A DNA stretch of 64,000 nucleotides from NCBI RefSeq assembly GCF_017348915.1, contig NZ_CP071383.1, positions 3,658,001 through 3,722,000 of the forward strand. Direction: 5' to 3'. Below are positions 1 to 10,167 of the stretch, piece after piece; position 1 is the first letter of the stretch, and each line of letters opens with the position of its first letter. Under the pieces are notes generated by a model. It worked only from the letters and a program-made list of their open reading frames with translations. It was not told where the DNA came from and made no database searches. This DNA is from Leclercia pneumoniae. GTDB taxonomy: Bacteria > Pseudomonadota > Gammaproteobacteria > Enterobacterales > Enterobacteriaceae. The position numbers and the translations under genes are program-made.

Positions 1-1097
1 ACTTCCACACCATGTACGGCGAACCGTACTGGTGTGAAGAGGCCTATTACAAGCTCACTCTTGAGCAGGTTGAAAAGCTGGAAGAGGTGACTGCCGAACT
101 GCATCAGATGTGTTTGAAAGTCGTCGATAAGGTCATTGCCAGCGATGCGCTAATGACCAAATTCCGCATTCCTAAACACACCTGGGGTTTCGTTCGCCAG
201 TCCTGGGAAACGTATCAACCGTCGCTCTATTCCCGCCTCGATCTGGCGTGGGATGGCGTTGGTGAACCTAAGCTACTTGAGAATAACGCCGATACGCCGA
301 CTTCCTTGTACGAAGCGGCGTTCTTCCAGTGGATTTGGCTGGAAGATCAGCTCCAGGCGGGCAAGCTGCCGGAAGGTAGCGATCAGTTTAACAGCCTGCA
401 GGAAAAGCTGATTGCGCGCTTTGCCGAGCTGCGTGAGCAGCACGGTTTCAACCTGCTGCATCTGGCCTGCTGCCGCGATACGGTAGAAGATCGGGGTACC
501 GTGCAGTATCTGCAGGACTGCGCTGCAGAAGCAGAGGTCGCCACCGAATTTCTGTATATGGAAGACATTGGTCTGGGTGAGAAAGGTCAGTTTACTGATC
601 TGCAGGACCAGGTCATCAGCAATCTGTTCAAGCTCTATCCGTGGGAGTTCATGCTGCGCGAGATGTTCTCCACCAAGCTGGAAGATGCCGGCGTGCGCTG
701 GCTGGAGCCAGCATGGAAGAGCATCATCTCGAACAAAGCGCTGTTGCCGATGCTGTGGGAGATGTTCCCGGATCACCCTAACCTGCTGCCTGCTTATTTC
801 GCCGAAGATGACTATCCGCCCATGGATAAGTATGTCGTGAAACCGATCTTCTCCCGCGAAGGTGCCAACGTATCGATTATCGAAAACGGTAAAACGGTGG
901 AAGCCGTTGAAGGTCCGTACGGTGAAGAGGGAATGATCGTCCAGCAGTTTTATCAACTGCCTAAATTTGGCGACAGCTATGTCCTGATTGGCAGCTGGCT
1001 TATCAACGACGAGCCAGCCGGGATTGGTATTCGTGAAGACCGGGCGCTGATTACCCAGGATCTGTCACGCTTCTATCCGCACATCTTTGTAGAGTAA
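1..1097 (+). CDS. ygiC: YgiC, glutathionylspermidine synthase-like ATP-grasp protein (5' end outside window)
   Basis: The reading frame is already open at base 3 (residues F-H-T before the first visible Met at base 12), so about 25 N-terminal residues lie upstream of the window. The remaining 361 residues match the enterobacterial YgiC family almost throughout, up to the conserved C-terminus ending FYPHIFVE. The fold is the C-terminal ATP-grasp synthetase half of glutathionylspermidine synthase ([22 protein letters not shown] and [13 protein letters not shown] segments). The amidase half of true GspS is absent, and E. coli YgiC is not known to make glutathionylspermidine, so the substrate is open. 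Family assignment is firm; function is not. It runs in the same direction as the upstream neighbour would and is followed at once by a hairpin. Confidence 0.93.
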   Translation, partial: FHTMYGEPYWCEEAYYKLTLEQVEKLEEVTAELHQMCLKVVDKVIASDALMTKFRIPKHTWGFVRQSWETYQPSLYSRLDLAWDGVGEPKLLENNADTPTSLYEAAFFQWIWLEDQLQAGKLPEGSDQFNSLQEKLIARFAELREQHGFNLLHLACCRDTVEDRGTVQYLQDCAAEAEVATEFLYMEDIGLGEKGQFTDLQDQVISNLFKLYPWEFMLREMFSTKLEDAGVRWLEPAWKSIISNKALLPMLWEMFPDHPNLLPAYFAEDDYPPMDKYVVKPIFSREGANVSIIENGKTVEAVEGPYGEEGMIVQQFYQLPKFGDSYVLIGSWLINDEPAGIGIREDRALITQDLSRFYPHIFVE

Positions 1098-1100
1098 ACC

Positions 1101-1134
1101 TTGCCCGGTGGCCTGCGCTACCGGGCATGTTTTA
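1101..1134 (+). terminator. REP-like GC hairpin after ygiC
   Basis: The arms GCCCGGT (1103-1109) and ACCGGGC (1120-1126) form a hairpin with a 10-base loop followed by ATGTTTTA. It lies between the convergent ygiC and ygiD genes and can end transcription from ygiC. The same GCCCGG...CCGGGC design recurs at 14143-14169 and 40368-40395, so it is probably a member of a dispersed REP-type family. Confidence 0.6.
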
Positions 1135-1920
1135 ACCCACCTGTACCGACAACATGCTCAGGCTCCCCATCTCAATTCCGTCGACCGGGATCGTTATCGG
1201 CTCTTCACCATCCCAGGCCCCCAGCACATACAGCAGAGGCAAGAAATGTTCAGCCGTGGGATTCGACAGCGAGCCGCCTTCGTGTTCCAGGTAATTCGCG
1301 AGCGGATGCTCTCCGGCGGGCCCCTGCCAGTGAAGATTCGCTTTTACAAAATCGTTGAACGATGTCGCCCAGGGATAGGGCGTATGTTCGCCATGCCAGC
1401 GCGCGGTACGCAGGTTGTGCACCACATTACCGCTGGCCACCAGCATAATGCCCTTGTCACGCAATGTTGCCAGCTTGCGCCCCATCTCCAGATGCCAGGC
1501 CGCCGGTTTGGTGCTGTCGATGCTAAGCTGCACCATGGGGATGTCTGCTTCCGGATACATCTTAATAAGCACGCCCCAGGAGCCATGGTCGAAGCCCCAG
1601 GCCTCTTTATCCAGCGCCACCGGGACGGGCGCCAGCCTTTCAACCAGCGCCTGCGCCAGCTCGGGCGAACCCGGCGCCGGGTAGTGCGTGTCATACAATG
1701 CCTGTGGAAAACCGCCAAAATCGTGGATCGTTTTCGGCGCTTCCATCGCGGTCACGCCAGTACCGCGGGTGAACCAGTGGGCGGACACCACCACGATAGC
1801 CTTCGGACGCGGTAAGGTCTCGCCCAGATGACGCCATGCGCGGGTATAGACGTTATCCTCCAGCACGTTCATCGGGCTACCGTGCCCCAAAAACAGCGCT
1901 GGCATACGAGAAGCAGTCAT
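1132..1920 (-). CDS. ygiD: 4,5-DOPA dioxygenase extradiol family protein YgiD
   Basis: A 262-residue protein of the LigB / DODA superfamily, the zinc- or iron-dependent extradiol ring-cleaving dioxygenases. Family landmarks are LFLGHGSPMN near residue 10, VVSAHWFTRG near residues 45-53 and the DHGSWGVL motif around residue 130; the histidines in these are the expected metal ligands. E. coli YgiD has DOPA 4,5-extradiol dioxygenase activity in vitro, but its natural substrate is unknown. The length matches the family. The gene is convergent with ygiC and divergent from zupT, with 196 bases between the two start codons. Start chosen at the ATG complementary to 1918-1920, which gives the family N-terminus. 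Confidence 0.92.
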   Translation of the reverse strand: MTASRMPALFLGHGSPMNVLEDNVYTRAWRHLGETLPRPKAIVVVSAHWFTRGTGVTAMEAPKTIHDFGGFPQALYDTHYPAPGSPELAQALVERLAPVPVALDKEAWGFDHGSWGVLIKMYPEADIPMVQLSIDSTKPAAWHLEMGRKLATLRDKGIMLVASGNVVHNLRTARWHGEHTPYPWATSFNDFVKANLHWQGPAGEHPLANYLEHEGGSLSNPTAEHFLPLLYVLGAWDGEEPITIPVDGIEMGSLSMLSVQVG

Positions 1921-2083
1921 GGTGATATCCTTACATAAGATGTCGATTTAATAGCATCACATTACGCGCTATCGCGCTAAGATGAACCCGGATAAGCATG
2001 ATGATGATCTTCAGGAAATTTGAATGTAAGGGAATGGTAAAGGCGTAGCGGCCCTCTCGCTTTGCCCGCTTTTAGCCCTTAAT

Positions 2084-2102
2084 ATTAATGAGAATCGTTA
2101 TC
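2084..2102. promoter_or_regulatory. Fur-like box upstream of zupT
   Basis: The 19-base stretch starting ATTAATGAGAATCG matches the classical Fur consensus at 15 of 19 positions by eye. It ends two bases before the AAGGAG ribosome-binding site of zupT, so bound Fur would block initiation or the early transcript. This is inference from consensus matching; E. coli zupT is generally regarded as constitutive. Confidence 0.5.
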
Positions 2103-2116
2103 AAAAGGAGAGAGAC

Positions 2117-2890
2117 ATGTCAGTACCCTTGCTTCTGACCATACTTGCAGGCGCCGCCACGTTTATTGGTGCGATTCTCGGCGTGCTGGGCCAGAAACCG
2201 TCTAACCGCGTGCTGGCCTTCTCCCTCGGCTTTGCCGCGGGCATTATGCTGCTGATATCACTCATGGAGATGCTGCCCGCCGCGCTGGGTACCGAGGGCA
2301 TGTCGCCGGTGCTGGGCTATGGCATGTTTGTCTTCGGCCTGCTGGGTTACTTTGCGCTGGACCGGATGCTGCCCCATGCGCATCCGCAGGATCTGATGCA
2401 AAAAGGGTCGAAACCGCTGCCGGGCAATATCAAACGTACCGCCGTGCTGCTGACGCTGGGCATCAGCCTGCATAACTTCCCGGAAGGGGTCGCCACCTAC
2501 GTTACCGCCAGCAATAACCTTGAGCTGGGCTTTGGTATCGCGCTGGCCGTGGCATTGCACAATATTCCTGAAGGTCTGGCGGTGGCCGGACCGGTCTATG
2601 CCGCCACGGGCTCTAAACGTAAAGCGGTATTCTGGGCTGGGATCTCCGGTATGGCAGAGATTCTTGGCGGCGTGCTGGCATGGCTGATTCTGGGAAGCCT
2701 GATTTCACCGGTGGTGATGGCGGCCATCATGGCTGCGGTCGCGGGGATTATGGTGGCGTTGTCCGTGGATGAACTCATGCCGCTGGCAAAAGAGATCGAT
2801 CCTAACAATAACCCGAGCTATGGCGTGCTCTGCGGCATGTCGGTGATGGGGCTAAGTCTGGTCCTGCTACAAACCGCAGGGATAGGATAA
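2117..2890 (+). CDS. zupT: ZupT, ZIP-family zinc/iron/manganese importer
   Basis: A 257-residue, strongly hydrophobic ZIP-family permease with about eight membrane segments. The signature metal-site motifs HNFPEG (near residue 120) and HNIPEG (near residue 150) are intact in adjacent helices, as expected for a broad-range divalent importer (Zn, Fe, Mn, Co) in the inner membrane. The usual cytoplasmic loop after TM3 carries HAHP. Start ATG 2117 is fixed by an AAGGAG ribosome-binding site at 2105-2110. A Fur-like box sits immediately upstream, suggesting iron control. Its terminator is shared with the convergent ribB. Confidence 0.96.
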   Translation: MSVPLLLTILAGAATFIGAILGVLGQKPSNRVLAFSLGFAAGIMLLISLMEMLPAALGTEGMSPVLGYGMFVFGLLGYFALDRMLPHAHPQDLMQKGSKPLPGNIKRTAVLLTLGISLHNFPEGVATYVTASNNLELGFGIALAVALHNIPEGLAVAGPVYAATGSKRKAVFWAGISGMAEILGGVLAWLILGSLISPVVMAAIMAAVAGIMVALSVDELMPLAKEIDPNNNPSYGVLCGMSVMGLSLVLLQTAGIG

Positions 2891-2893
2891 AAA

Positions 2894-2919
2894 AAACGCC
2901 GGGTTAACCCGGCGTTTTT
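2894..2919. terminator. Bidirectional terminator between zupT and ribB
   Basis: A perfect inverted repeat, AACGCCGGGTTAACCCGGCGTT, is flanked by an A-run on the left and a T-run on the right. It can therefore terminate both zupT (plus strand) and ribB (minus strand). Confidence 0.9.
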
Positions 2920-2926
2920 CATTCAA

Positions 2927-3580
2927 TTAGCTGGCTTTGCGCTCATGTGCCTGACGATAGGCCACCAGATCTTCAATGGTGACAACGGCCATGTTGTGCT
3001 TCACGGCAAAGTCGATGCACTCTGGCGCGCGCGCCATGCTGCCGTCGTCGTTGGTCAGTTCACAGAGCACGCCGGCTGGCTTGAAGCCTGCCAGAGTCAC
3101 CAGATCGATGGTTGCTTCAGTGTGACCACCGCGGGTCAGAACGCCGCCCGGCTGCGCGCGCAGCGGAAAGACGTGGCCCGGACGGTTCAGATCGGAAGGT
3201 TTTGCGCCGTCGGCAATGGCGGCACGAACGGTCGTAATACGGTCGGCAGCAGACACGCCAGTGGTCACGCCGTGGGCTGCTTCGATGGTTACCGTAAAGC
3301 CGGTGCCGAAGGCGCTGGTGTTGTTTTCTACCATCATTGGCAGATCCAGCTGCTTACGGCGCTCTTCGTTAAGACACAGGCAGACAATCCCACTGCCGTG
3401 GCGAATGGTCAGCGCCATCTGCTCAACGGTCATGGTTTCGGCGGCGAAAATCATATCACCTTCGTTTTCACGATCTTCATCGTCAAGCACCATTACACCG
3501 CGACCTTCACGAAGGGCGGTTAGAGCCTGTTCGATACGTTCGACAGGGGTACCAAAAGAGGAAAGTAGCGTCTGATTCAT
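2927..3580 (-). CDS. ribB: RibB, 3,4-dihydroxy-2-butanone 4-phosphate synthase
   Basis: The enzyme converts ribulose 5-phosphate to 3,4-dihydroxy-2-butanone 4-phosphate plus formate, the four-carbon precursor of riboflavin. The 217-residue length is that of the monofunctional enterobacterial enzyme with no fused RibA half. The acidic metal-binding loop [11 protein letters not shown] (about residues 33-43) and the [23 protein letters not shown] region with its catalytic histidine are intact. The gene is monocistronic on the minus strand, with a long leader holding an FMN riboswitch and a sigma-70 promoter immediately upstream of that. Flavin feedback is therefore the expected control. Confidence 0.97.
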   Translation of the reverse strand: MNQTLLSSFGTPVERIEQALTALREGRGVMVLDDEDRENEGDMIFAAETMTVEQMALTIRHGSGIVCLCLNEERRKQLDLPMMVENNTSAFGTGFTVTIEAAHGVTTGVSAADRITTVRAAIADGAKPSDLNRPGHVFPLRAQPGGVLTRGGHTEATIDLVTLAGFKPAGVLCELTNDDGSMARAPECIDFAVKHNMAVVTIEDLVAYRQAHERKAS

Positions 3581-3686
3581 GGTAAATAAACCTCATTAAA
3601 ATTATGGTTACCAGAATCAGGGCAGTCTTAGGAGCGCCGCAAAGCGGCAAAAAAATAACGTGAGCGGGCCTCGCCCGACTTGATCG

Positions 3687-3834
3687 TTACTCTCTCCCAT
3701 CCGGACTTTAACCGTCGGCCCCGGAATTACACCGGATCTGCTGACCTTCAGGCTCACACCTGAAGCGCTCGCGGGCTTTCAACGTAAGGTTGATTTACCG
3801 CCGGTGGGGAATTTCGCCCCGCCCTGAGAATAAG
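3687..3834 (-). promoter_or_regulatory. FMN riboswitch (RFN element) in the ribB leader
   Basis: Read on the minus strand, the leader begins with the RFN signature TCAGGGCGGGGCGAAATTCC, then CCCACCGGCGGTAAATC, a variable GC stem, CAGCAGATCCGGTGTAATTC, CCGACGGTTAAAGTCCGGATG and GGAGAGAGTAACG. All conserved RFN blocks are present in the right order. Known function: FMN binding lowers ribB expression. Between the element and the gene (3600-3680) lie a GC hairpin and a run of T residues on the minus strand, consistent with transcription attenuation. Confidence 0.95.
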
Positions 3835-3841
3835 CGAGATA

Positions 3842-3870
3842 ACTATAACGCTAATGATTATGTTCGGCAA
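3842..3870 (-). promoter_or_regulatory. Sigma-70 promoter of ribB
   Basis: On the minus strand TTGCCG (3870-3865) and TATAGT (3847-3842) are separated by exactly 17 bases. This places transcription start near base 3835, at the first base of the FMN riboswitch. The fit in position supports the call. Confidence 0.75.
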
Positions 3871-3956
3871 CGCATTAGCTTCATACAAATCTGGTTTATG
3901 GATCCGCGTTACGCGCTACAATGGTCATTAACACCTTTTCATCAAGGGAAACGACA

Positions 3957-4253
3957 ATGATTGACCCGAAAAAAATTGAACAGATTGCCCGTCAGGTCCA
4001 TGAATCCATGCCGAAAGGCATTCGTGATTTTGGTGACGATGTAGAGAAGAAGATCCGTCAGATCCTGCAATCGCAGCTGATGCGTCTGGATCTGGTGAGC
4101 CGCGAAGAGTTTGACGTCCAGACTCAGGTGCTGTTGCGTACCCGCGAAAAAATCGCCCTGCTTGAGCAACGTCTGACAGAGCTGGAAAACCGCAACACCC
4201 CTGCGGAAGTGAAACCGGCCCCGGCTATTCCACCGGTCGACGATCAGGTATAA
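3957..4253 (+). CDS. ubiK: UbiK, ubiquinone biosynthesis accessory factor
   Basis: A 98-residue protein beginning [21 protein letters not shown], matching E. coli UbiK (YqiC). UbiK binds UbiJ and supports the cytosolic Ubi complex that hydroxylates and methylates the quinone ring. Roughly residues 45-80 ([25 protein letters not shown]) form an obvious coiled coil, and the C-terminal tail is Pro-rich. The frame is open upstream to 3921, but ATG 3957 with AAGGGAAA ahead of it gives the family N-terminus. It is convergent with hldE and shares a terminator with it. The tail after residue 80 is divergent, as is usual in this family. Confidence 0.94.
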   Translation: MIDPKKIEQIARQVHESMPKGIRDFGDDVEKKIRQILQSQLMRLDLVSREEFDVQTQVLLRTREKIALLEQRLTELENRNTPAEVKPAPAIPPVDDQV

Positions 4254-4281
4254 AAAAACGGGCCATCAGGCCCGTTTTTTT
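4254..4281. terminator. Bidirectional terminator between ubiK and hldE
   Basis: The inverted repeat ACGGGCC-ATCA-GGCCCGT lies between an A-run and a T-run. It can terminate both ubiK on the plus strand and hldE on the minus strand. Confidence 0.9.
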
Positions 4282-5710
4282 ATTCACTATCTTTCTGTAT
4301 CTTTTTGATGATGTTCGTCGTTGAACAGCCATCTTCAAAGTTCAGCACCATCACTTCACCGCCGTTAGCCCATACCTCTTCGCTACCGGCGATCTGCTCT
4401 GGCTTATAATCACCGCCTTTCACCAGCAGATCGGGCAGGATACCGGCAATCAGGCGCTGCGGCGTGTCCTCTTCAAACGACACCACCCAGTCCACCGCCT
4501 CCAGCGCACCCAGTACAATCATGCGCTGTTCCAGAGGATTGACCGGACGGGTCTCGCCCTTCAGACGTTTTGTCGAGGCATCGCTGTTGACCGCCACAAT
4601 CAGGCGATCGCCCAGCTTGCGCGCGTTGGCCAGATAGGAGACGTGGCCGGCATGCAGGATGTCGAACACGCCATTGGTCATCACCACTTTTTCGCCCCGC
4701 TTACGCGCTGCGGCAACGGCGTCTTTAAGCTCGTCTTCGGTCATCACGCCGAAGCCCGTCTCTGCGCGGCCACGCACGGCGTTTTCCAGCTCAACCGGCG
4801 AGACGGTAGAGGTGCCCAGTTTGCCCACCACCACGCCTGCCGCGGCGTTGGCAAAGTAACACGCCTCTTCCAGGGTATTGCCCGCCGCAAGCGTCGCCGC
4901 CAGCACGCCAATCACCGTATCGCCCGCACCGGTCACGTCATAGACTTCCTGGGCCTGGGTTGGCATATGCAGCGGCGCTTTGCCGGGCTGCAGCAGGCTC
5001 ATCCCCTGTTCGGAACGGGTCACCAGCAGCGCAGAAAGTTCGAAATCGGCGATGATCTTCATGCCGCGCTCTACCAGCTCAGCTTCGTTTTTGCACTTGC
5101 CCGCCACCGCCTCAAACTCAGAGAGGTTAGGCGTCAGCAGCGTGGCACCACGATAGCGTTCGAAGTCTGTCCCTTTCGGGTCGATCAGCACAGGCACATT
5201 GGCTTTACGCGCCAGCTGAATCATCTGCTGTACGCTCGCCAGCGCCCCTTTGGCGTAGTCAGAGAGCACCAGCGCGCCAATGTTGCCCAGCGCCTGGTTG
5301 ATGCGCTCGTGCAGCGGTTGCGGATCTACTCCCTCAAACCCCTCTTCAAAGTCGAGACGGATCAGCTGCTGGTTACGCGATAGCACGCGCAGCTTGGTAA
5401 TGGTGGGATGGGTAGGCACAGAAACGAAATCACATTTGACGTTCACGTCGGCCAGCGTTTTGCTCAGGGCACGCGCCGCATCATCAATACCTGTCAGCCC
5501 CACCAGACGCGAATGCGCGCCGAGGGAGGCAATGTTCATCGCCACGTTTGCCGCGCCGCCAGGACGCTCCTCAATGGTATCAACTTTTACCACCGGTACC
5601 GGCGCTTCCGGGGAGATGCGGCTGGTGGGTCCGTACCAGTAGCGATCCAGCATTACATCGCCCACAACCATCACGCCAGCCCGTTCAAACTTTGGCAGTG
5701 TTACTTTCAT
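4280..5710 (-). CDS. hldE: HldE, bifunctional heptose 7-phosphate kinase / heptose 1-phosphate adenylyltransferase
   Basis: This 476-residue cytosolic enzyme makes ADP-heptose for the LPS inner core. The N-terminal half (about 1-318) is a PfkB/ribokinase-type kinase with GGAANVAMN near residue 51 and the catalytic DVTGAGDT at 258-265. The C-terminal half (about 344-476) is a nucleotidyltransferase with the adenylyltransferase HAGH motif at 353-356 and [10 protein letters not shown] after it. Both active sites look intact, and the length equals the E. coli fusion enzyme. It is the last gene of the minus-strand block ygiF-glnE-hldE (40 bases after glnE) and ends at a shared terminator. Confidence 0.97.
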   Translation of the reverse strand: MKVTLPKFERAGVMVVGDVMLDRYWYGPTSRISPEAPVPVVKVDTIEERPGGAANVAMNIASLGAHSRLVGLTGIDDAARALSKTLADVNVKCDFVSVPTHPTITKLRVLSRNQQLIRLDFEEGFEGVDPQPLHERINQALGNIGALVLSDYAKGALASVQQMIQLARKANVPVLIDPKGTDFERYRGATLLTPNLSEFEAVAGKCKNEAELVERGMKIIADFELSALLVTRSEQGMSLLQPGKAPLHMPTQAQEVYDVTGAGDTVIGVLAATLAAGNTLEEACYFANAAAGVVVGKLGTSTVSPVELENAVRGRAETGFGVMTEDELKDAVAAARKRGEKVVMTNGVFDILHAGHVSYLANARKLGDRLIVAVNSDASTKRLKGETRPVNPLEQRMIVLGALEAVDWVVSFEEDTPQRLIAGILPDLLVKGGDYKPEQIAGSEEVWANGGEVMVLNFEDGCSTTNIIKKIQKDSE

Positions 5711-5750
5711 TCCTGACTCCAGAAAGATTCACAATTTGCGCGCGATAATA

Positions 5751-8606
5751 TCACACTTGTTTTGTTACGCACGGTTCCACCAGCCACTTCTGCCAGCTGG
5801 CCCGCACAAGCTCTCGCTCTGCCGCGAAGCACTCTGGAGCCACATGGCCAGGCTGCTCTTGCAATGCCAGATGGTGCAACTCATCACGTAGCGTGGTGTA
5901 AGCCCGGGTTAACGCCAGCGACTCCGCTTCATCCATGATGTCGTTTTGCGCCAGCAGTTCCAGAATGCGTACGTTATCCGACCAGCGGGTCAGCTTTGGT
6001 TTCAGGTGCGCGTGACGCAGTACCAGATATTGCGTAATAAACTCAATATCGGTGATCCCGCCCTCATCGGCCTTGATATCGAAGCGATCCCGGTGCTTAT
6101 TGCCAAGATGCGAACGCATCTTGTCGCGCATTTCACGCACTTCAGTTTGTAGGGTCTCGCCCTCGCGCGGGGTGGTAAGCACATCCCGACGAATGGTGTC
6201 GAATTGCGCGGTTAACTGCGGATCGCCATACACCACCCGGGCGCGCACCAGCGCCTGATGCTCCCACGTCCAGGCTTCGTTTTGCTGATAGTCGGCAAAG
6301 GATTCGGTCGAGGTGACCAACATGCCCGCCGCGCCAGAGGGACGCAGTCGCGCATCCACCTCATAGAGGATCCCTGATGAGGTGCGGGTGCTAAAGAGGT
6401 GCATGATGCGCTGAGCCAGCCGCAAATAGAACTGCCGCCCGTCGATTTCCCGCTCGCCGTCGGTCATCACGTCCACCGGGCAGTCGTGCAGGAAGATCAG
6501 ATCCAGATCGGAGCTGTATCCCAGCTCCCAGCCACCCAGCTTGCCGTACCCCACTACCGCAAAACCGCGGCCTTCCCGATCGGCCAGGTGCTTCGGCTGC
6601 CCATAGCGCGCCACCATTTGCACCCATGCCTGCTGTACCACCGCATCAATAATCGCTTCCGCCAGCCAGGTTAAATGGTCACTCACTTTCATGACCGGCA
6701 GCGTTTCAGCGATATCAGCAGCCGAGACGCGCAACATCTGCGCCTGCTTGAACTGGCGCAGCGCCTCAAGCTGCTGCTCTTCGTCCTCTTCCGGTACGCG
6801 CAGCAGATATTGGCGCAGCTCGTCGCGATAGGCGTCCGTCGCCGTCGGCTGGTAAAGGGTATTGGGATCAAGCAGCTCATCCAGCAACAACGGATAACGC
6901 GCCAGCTTATTGGCCACCATGGGCGAGGCGGCACAGAGGGTGATCAGGTGCTTAAGCGCGCCGGGAAATTCGCTTAGCAGCTCCAGATAAGTGGTACGGG
7001 TGATAATGCCCGTTAGCAGCGGCGTCAAACGCGAAAGGGGGATCGGGGCATCCGCGCGGGGGCAGACTTCACTCAGCAGATGCGGCATAAGATGATCCAG
7101 CACCTGGCGCCCGCGAGGGCCGATGGCGCGCCTGTTCATCTCCAGGCGGAAATCGGCAATCAGCGCCACGACCCGGTGACGATCTTCATCGCTCAGGTGC
7201 GCCAGTACCGGGGTGGTGTCGTCCTCTTCCAGCGCATCCTGCCACAGCTCGCGCCAGTGCTCAGAGAGTTCATCCTCTTGTGATTCGCTTTCGTCATCGC
7301 CAATCAGTTCATTAAAGATATGCCTCACCGCGGCCATGTGCCGATCGAGCTGGTCGGTAAGGCTTTGCCAGTCATCCATCCGCATGCCCCAGGCGAGGCG
7401 TGCGCGATTGAGATCGTCGCCCGGCAGAGTCTGCGTCTGCTCGTCGTTGATACTTTGCAGCAGATTCTCAAGCCGACGTAAAAAGAGGTAGGCCTCACGC
7501 AGCGTCTGCGCATCCCCTTCCGGCAGCAAATTCAGCTGCGCAATCGCCGCCAGGGTGGGCAGCAGAGAGCGGGATTGCAGCGACGGCTCGCGCCCACCGC
7601 GAATCAACTGGAAGACCTGAACAATAAATTCGATTTCCCGGATACCGCCCGCGCCGAGCTTGATGTTATCCCGCAGTCCACGACGCCGCACTTCCCGGGC
7701 TATCATCCCTTTCATGTTTCGCAGCGACTGAATTACGCTGAAGTCGATATAACGACGGAAGACAAACGGGCGCAGCATGGCGCGTAACTCACCAGCGTAG
7801 ACATCGTCGTTATCGCCCATGATCCGCGCTTTTACCATCGCGTAGCGTTCCCAGTCGCGCCCCTGCTCCTGGTAATAATCTTCCAGCGCGGCATAGCTCA
7901 GCACCAGCGGGCCGCTGTCGCCAAAGGGGCGCAAACGCATATCCACCCGATAGACAAAGCCGTCCTGAGTCGGCTGATCCAGCGCTTTGATAAGCCGCTG
8001 ACCCAGACGCGTGAAAAATTGAGCGTTATCCAGCTCGCGGCGCCCCCCACGGGTCGCCCCTTTCTCCGGCCAGGCAAAGATCAGATCAATATCCGAAGAG
8101 AAGTTCAGCTCGCCGCCGCCCAGCTTCCCCATCCCCAGAATCATCAAGGGCTGCGGGATGCCTTCGTCATTACAGGGGGTTCCCCACTCTTTGCAGCACG
8201 CCTCGTACAGCCAGTCGCGGGCGGCGACGATTAAGGTCTCCGCCAGGGCACTCAGCTGCTGTAACGTGCTCTCTTCGCTCACCAGTGACAGCGCCTGCGC
8301 CCAGGCGATGCGCACCATCACCTGACGGCGGAACTGACGCAGCACGCGCATCAGCGCAGCCTCGTCGGTCACCTCTACCAGCGCAGCGTGCAGCCAGGCG
8401 GCATACTCCCGCCACTCTTCCGCCTGGGGTGGCGAGGTTTCAAGTTCCACCAGCCAGTCGGGATGCGCAGAAATACTCTCCTGCACAAAATCGCTAAAGG
8501 TCAGCACCTGCTGCGCCTGCTCACTCAGGGAGGAGGCGGGTAACGACGCCGGCAGACGTTCACACACCGTCTGCCACTGCTGCTGTAACTGGGAGAAAAG
8601 CGGCAT
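5751..8606 (-). CDS. glnE: GlnE, glutamine synthetase adenylyltransferase / adenylyl-removing enzyme
   Basis: A 951-residue bifunctional regulator that adds AMP to glutamine synthetase or removes it, in response to PII and glutamine. It contains two nucleotidyltransferase domains, each marked by a GxGKLGG...SSDxDLIF motif: [20 protein letters not shown] around residues 154-173 (adenylyl-removing half) and [20 protein letters not shown] around residue 690 (adenylyl-transferring half). The second motif is followed by an RLRPSG segment, mirroring RLRPFG after the first. Length and both catalytic cores are those of the E. coli enzyme. It lies 21 bases downstream of ygiF and upstream of hldE on the same strand, the usual enterobacterial order. 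Confidence 0.97.
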   Translation of the reverse strand: MPLFSQLQQQWQTVCERLPASLPASSLSEQAQQVLTFSDFVQESISAHPDWLVELETSPPQAEEWREYAAWLHAALVEVTDEAALMRVLRQFRRQVMVRIAWAQALSLVSEESTLQQLSALAETLIVAARDWLYEACCKEWGTPCNDEGIPQPLMILGMGKLGGGELNFSSDIDLIFAWPEKGATRGGRRELDNAQFFTRLGQRLIKALDQPTQDGFVYRVDMRLRPFGDSGPLVLSYAALEDYYQEQGRDWERYAMVKARIMGDNDDVYAGELRAMLRPFVFRRYIDFSVIQSLRNMKGMIAREVRRRGLRDNIKLGAGGIREIEFIVQVFQLIRGGREPSLQSRSLLPTLAAIAQLNLLPEGDAQTLREAYLFLRRLENLLQSINDEQTQTLPGDDLNRARLAWGMRMDDWQSLTDQLDRHMAAVRHIFNELIGDDESESQEDELSEHWRELWQDALEEDDTTPVLAHLSDEDRHRVVALIADFRLEMNRRAIGPRGRQVLDHLMPHLLSEVCPRADAPIPLSRLTPLLTGIITRTTYLELLSEFPGALKHLITLCAASPMVANKLARYPLLLDELLDPNTLYQPTATDAYRDELRQYLLRVPEEDEEQQLEALRQFKQAQMLRVSAADIAETLPVMKVSDHLTWLAEAIIDAVVQQAWVQMVARYGQPKHLADREGRGFAVVGYGKLGGWELGYSSDLDLIFLHDCPVDVMTDGEREIDGRQFYLRLAQRIMHLFSTRTSSGILYEVDARLRPSGAAGMLVTSTESFADYQQNEAWTWEHQALVRARVVYGDPQLTAQFDTIRRDVLTTPREGETLQTEVREMRDKMRSHLGNKHRDRFDIKADEGGITDIEFITQYLVLRHAHLKPKLTRWSDNVRILELLAQNDIMDEAESLALTRAYTTLRDELHHLALQEQPGHVAPECFAAERELVRASWQKWLVEPCVTKQV

Positions 8607-8627
8607 GATTGGGGTTCCTTGCCTGCG

Positions 8628-9929
8628 TTAACGTTTTCCGCTGTGCAGCCAGAATGGCTCCTGCGAAATGGACTCATTACGGAAATGTTCAATCTCAATA
8701 CGCTGACGAGTCTTAATGGCATGCTGCAACCCCTGCCAGTTCTCCAGCCAGGCATGGGCGACGGGGCCATCATAGGCGCCAGCCAGCAGCAATATGCTGT
8801 CGATATCACGCGCCAGTCGGATCAGCTGATCGCCATACTGGTCACCCAGCGGCTGGGCGAACGCCGCTTTCAGTTCCGCCGCGTGACGGGAAAGGTGAAT
8901 ATCAGCAAAGCGTTTAAATGAGTCGTCAATTTTGGCCTGCGCTTTGGCATCCAGGAAATTGCGCCAGCCATGGGTCACCAGAAACTCGGTCAACGCCAGT
9001 TTAGCCGTGGCGTTTTGCGCGCTGTACGCGGCCGTCTGGGCAGAGACCTCGGTTGCCATCAGGGTCTCGGTCTGGGTAAGCAGATCACGTAAACGAGCAC
9101 TTGCTTTACGCGGAACGATACCGCCAAACAGCGCCAGGGTATGGCGCACCAGGCTTATTGCCGCCAGCACGTCTGCTTTGGCGTCTTTCACGCCGCGTAC
9201 CCACAGCTCTTCATGGTACTGCCACTGGCTGAGGGCCAGTTCCAGTGCCGCTTCAAAGCCCTTCTCCACGGAGGATTTGGCCGGAACCTTCAAAATTGGC
9301 GTCGGTTTGCGGGTGCGTGGGGCATTACCTGCCGCCAGGTGATAACCGCGCGCGGCTTTGCTCAGGCTTCCCTGACGCAGACCCGGCTGGCTTACCAGCT
9401 TGCGCGCCAGTTTCAGCACATCTTCGGCATCGCCTTCCAGCAGCTCCAGCTCCAGCTCGCAAAGGGGTTCCTGCAGTTCACCGGCCTTCACTTCCCCGAG
9501 GTCGAGGGCAATCTCAATGCGGCTGTTGCCTTCATTCACAAGCCACTTCTCGCGCATGAAATTGGTGCTGAACAGGGGGCTCACCTCGGCGGCAAGCGTG
9601 GCGGGTAATCCCCCTTCCGGCCAGACCTCAGCCGGGAAGCGATCCAGCGCCAGTTCAGGCTTTTCAATGTTGATGTTGTATTCAGGACGTTGATGCAAAC
9701 CGCCCACCACGCGACCGGCGATTTTCATCGTCATCTCATAGCGCCCGCTGGCACCACGGATGCGCAGGCCCATATCGTGGCGGCGCAGCCAGTTATCCGG
9801 CGTTTCGTAATAGATGTTAAGTAACTCCACCGGCTGATGATGTTCAGCGGTCAACTGGTGAAGGCGGGTACGCAGCGCATCAACGCTGTCATTTTCGACG
9901 ATAAATTTTAATTCGATTTCCTGAGCCAT
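8628..9929 (-). CDS. ygiF: YgiF, inorganic triphosphatase with CYTH and CHAD domains
   Basis: A 433-residue protein. The N-terminal CYTH (triphosphate tunnel metalloenzyme) domain covers about residues 1-200 and starts with the diagnostic ExExK motif EIELKF at residues 4-9. The C-terminal CHAD domain, a histidine-rich helical domain thought to bind polyphosphate, covers about 220-433 (RVKDAKADVLAAISLVR and DLLTQTETL helices, HLSRH). E. coli YgiF hydrolyses inorganic triphosphate. It is the first gene of the block with glnE and hldE. The 235 bases upstream separate it from the divergent ygiM, and I see no strong regulatory motif there. Confidence 0.94.
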   Translation of the reverse strand: MAQEIELKFIVENDSVDALRTRLHQLTAEHHQPVELLNIYYETPDNWLRRHDMGLRIRGASGRYEMTMKIAGRVVGGLHQRPEYNINIEKPELALDRFPAEVWPEGGLPATLAAEVSPLFSTNFMREKWLVNEGNSRIEIALDLGEVKAGELQEPLCELELELLEGDAEDVLKLARKLVSQPGLRQGSLSKAARGYHLAAGNAPRTRKPTPILKVPAKSSVEKGFEAALELALSQWQYHEELWVRGVKDAKADVLAAISLVRHTLALFGGIVPRKASARLRDLLTQTETLMATEVSAQTAAYSAQNATAKLALTEFLVTHGWRNFLDAKAQAKIDDSFKRFADIHLSRHAAELKAAFAQPLGDQYGDQLIRLARDIDSILLLAGAYDGPVAHAWLENWQGLQHAIKTRQRIEIEHFRNESISQEPFWLHSGKR

Positions 9930-10167
9930 GGCCTCGATCTTCTGGTTGCGTCACAGCGGGGTAAATTACAGCGAACTTACTCATCACTTTTTTGTCAGTA
10001 GATAGTATTTTGCGCCAGATTGCCACGCAATGAGCAATTTGACGGGCGTAAAGGTTAGACGCAGTGCGTTACGGTACACAGATGATTCTGAATGCTGACG
10101 AATCTTTTGCGTGGAAGCATCGTAACCTCTACTATCGTTCCACTTTTTATGTAAATAACGACTAATG

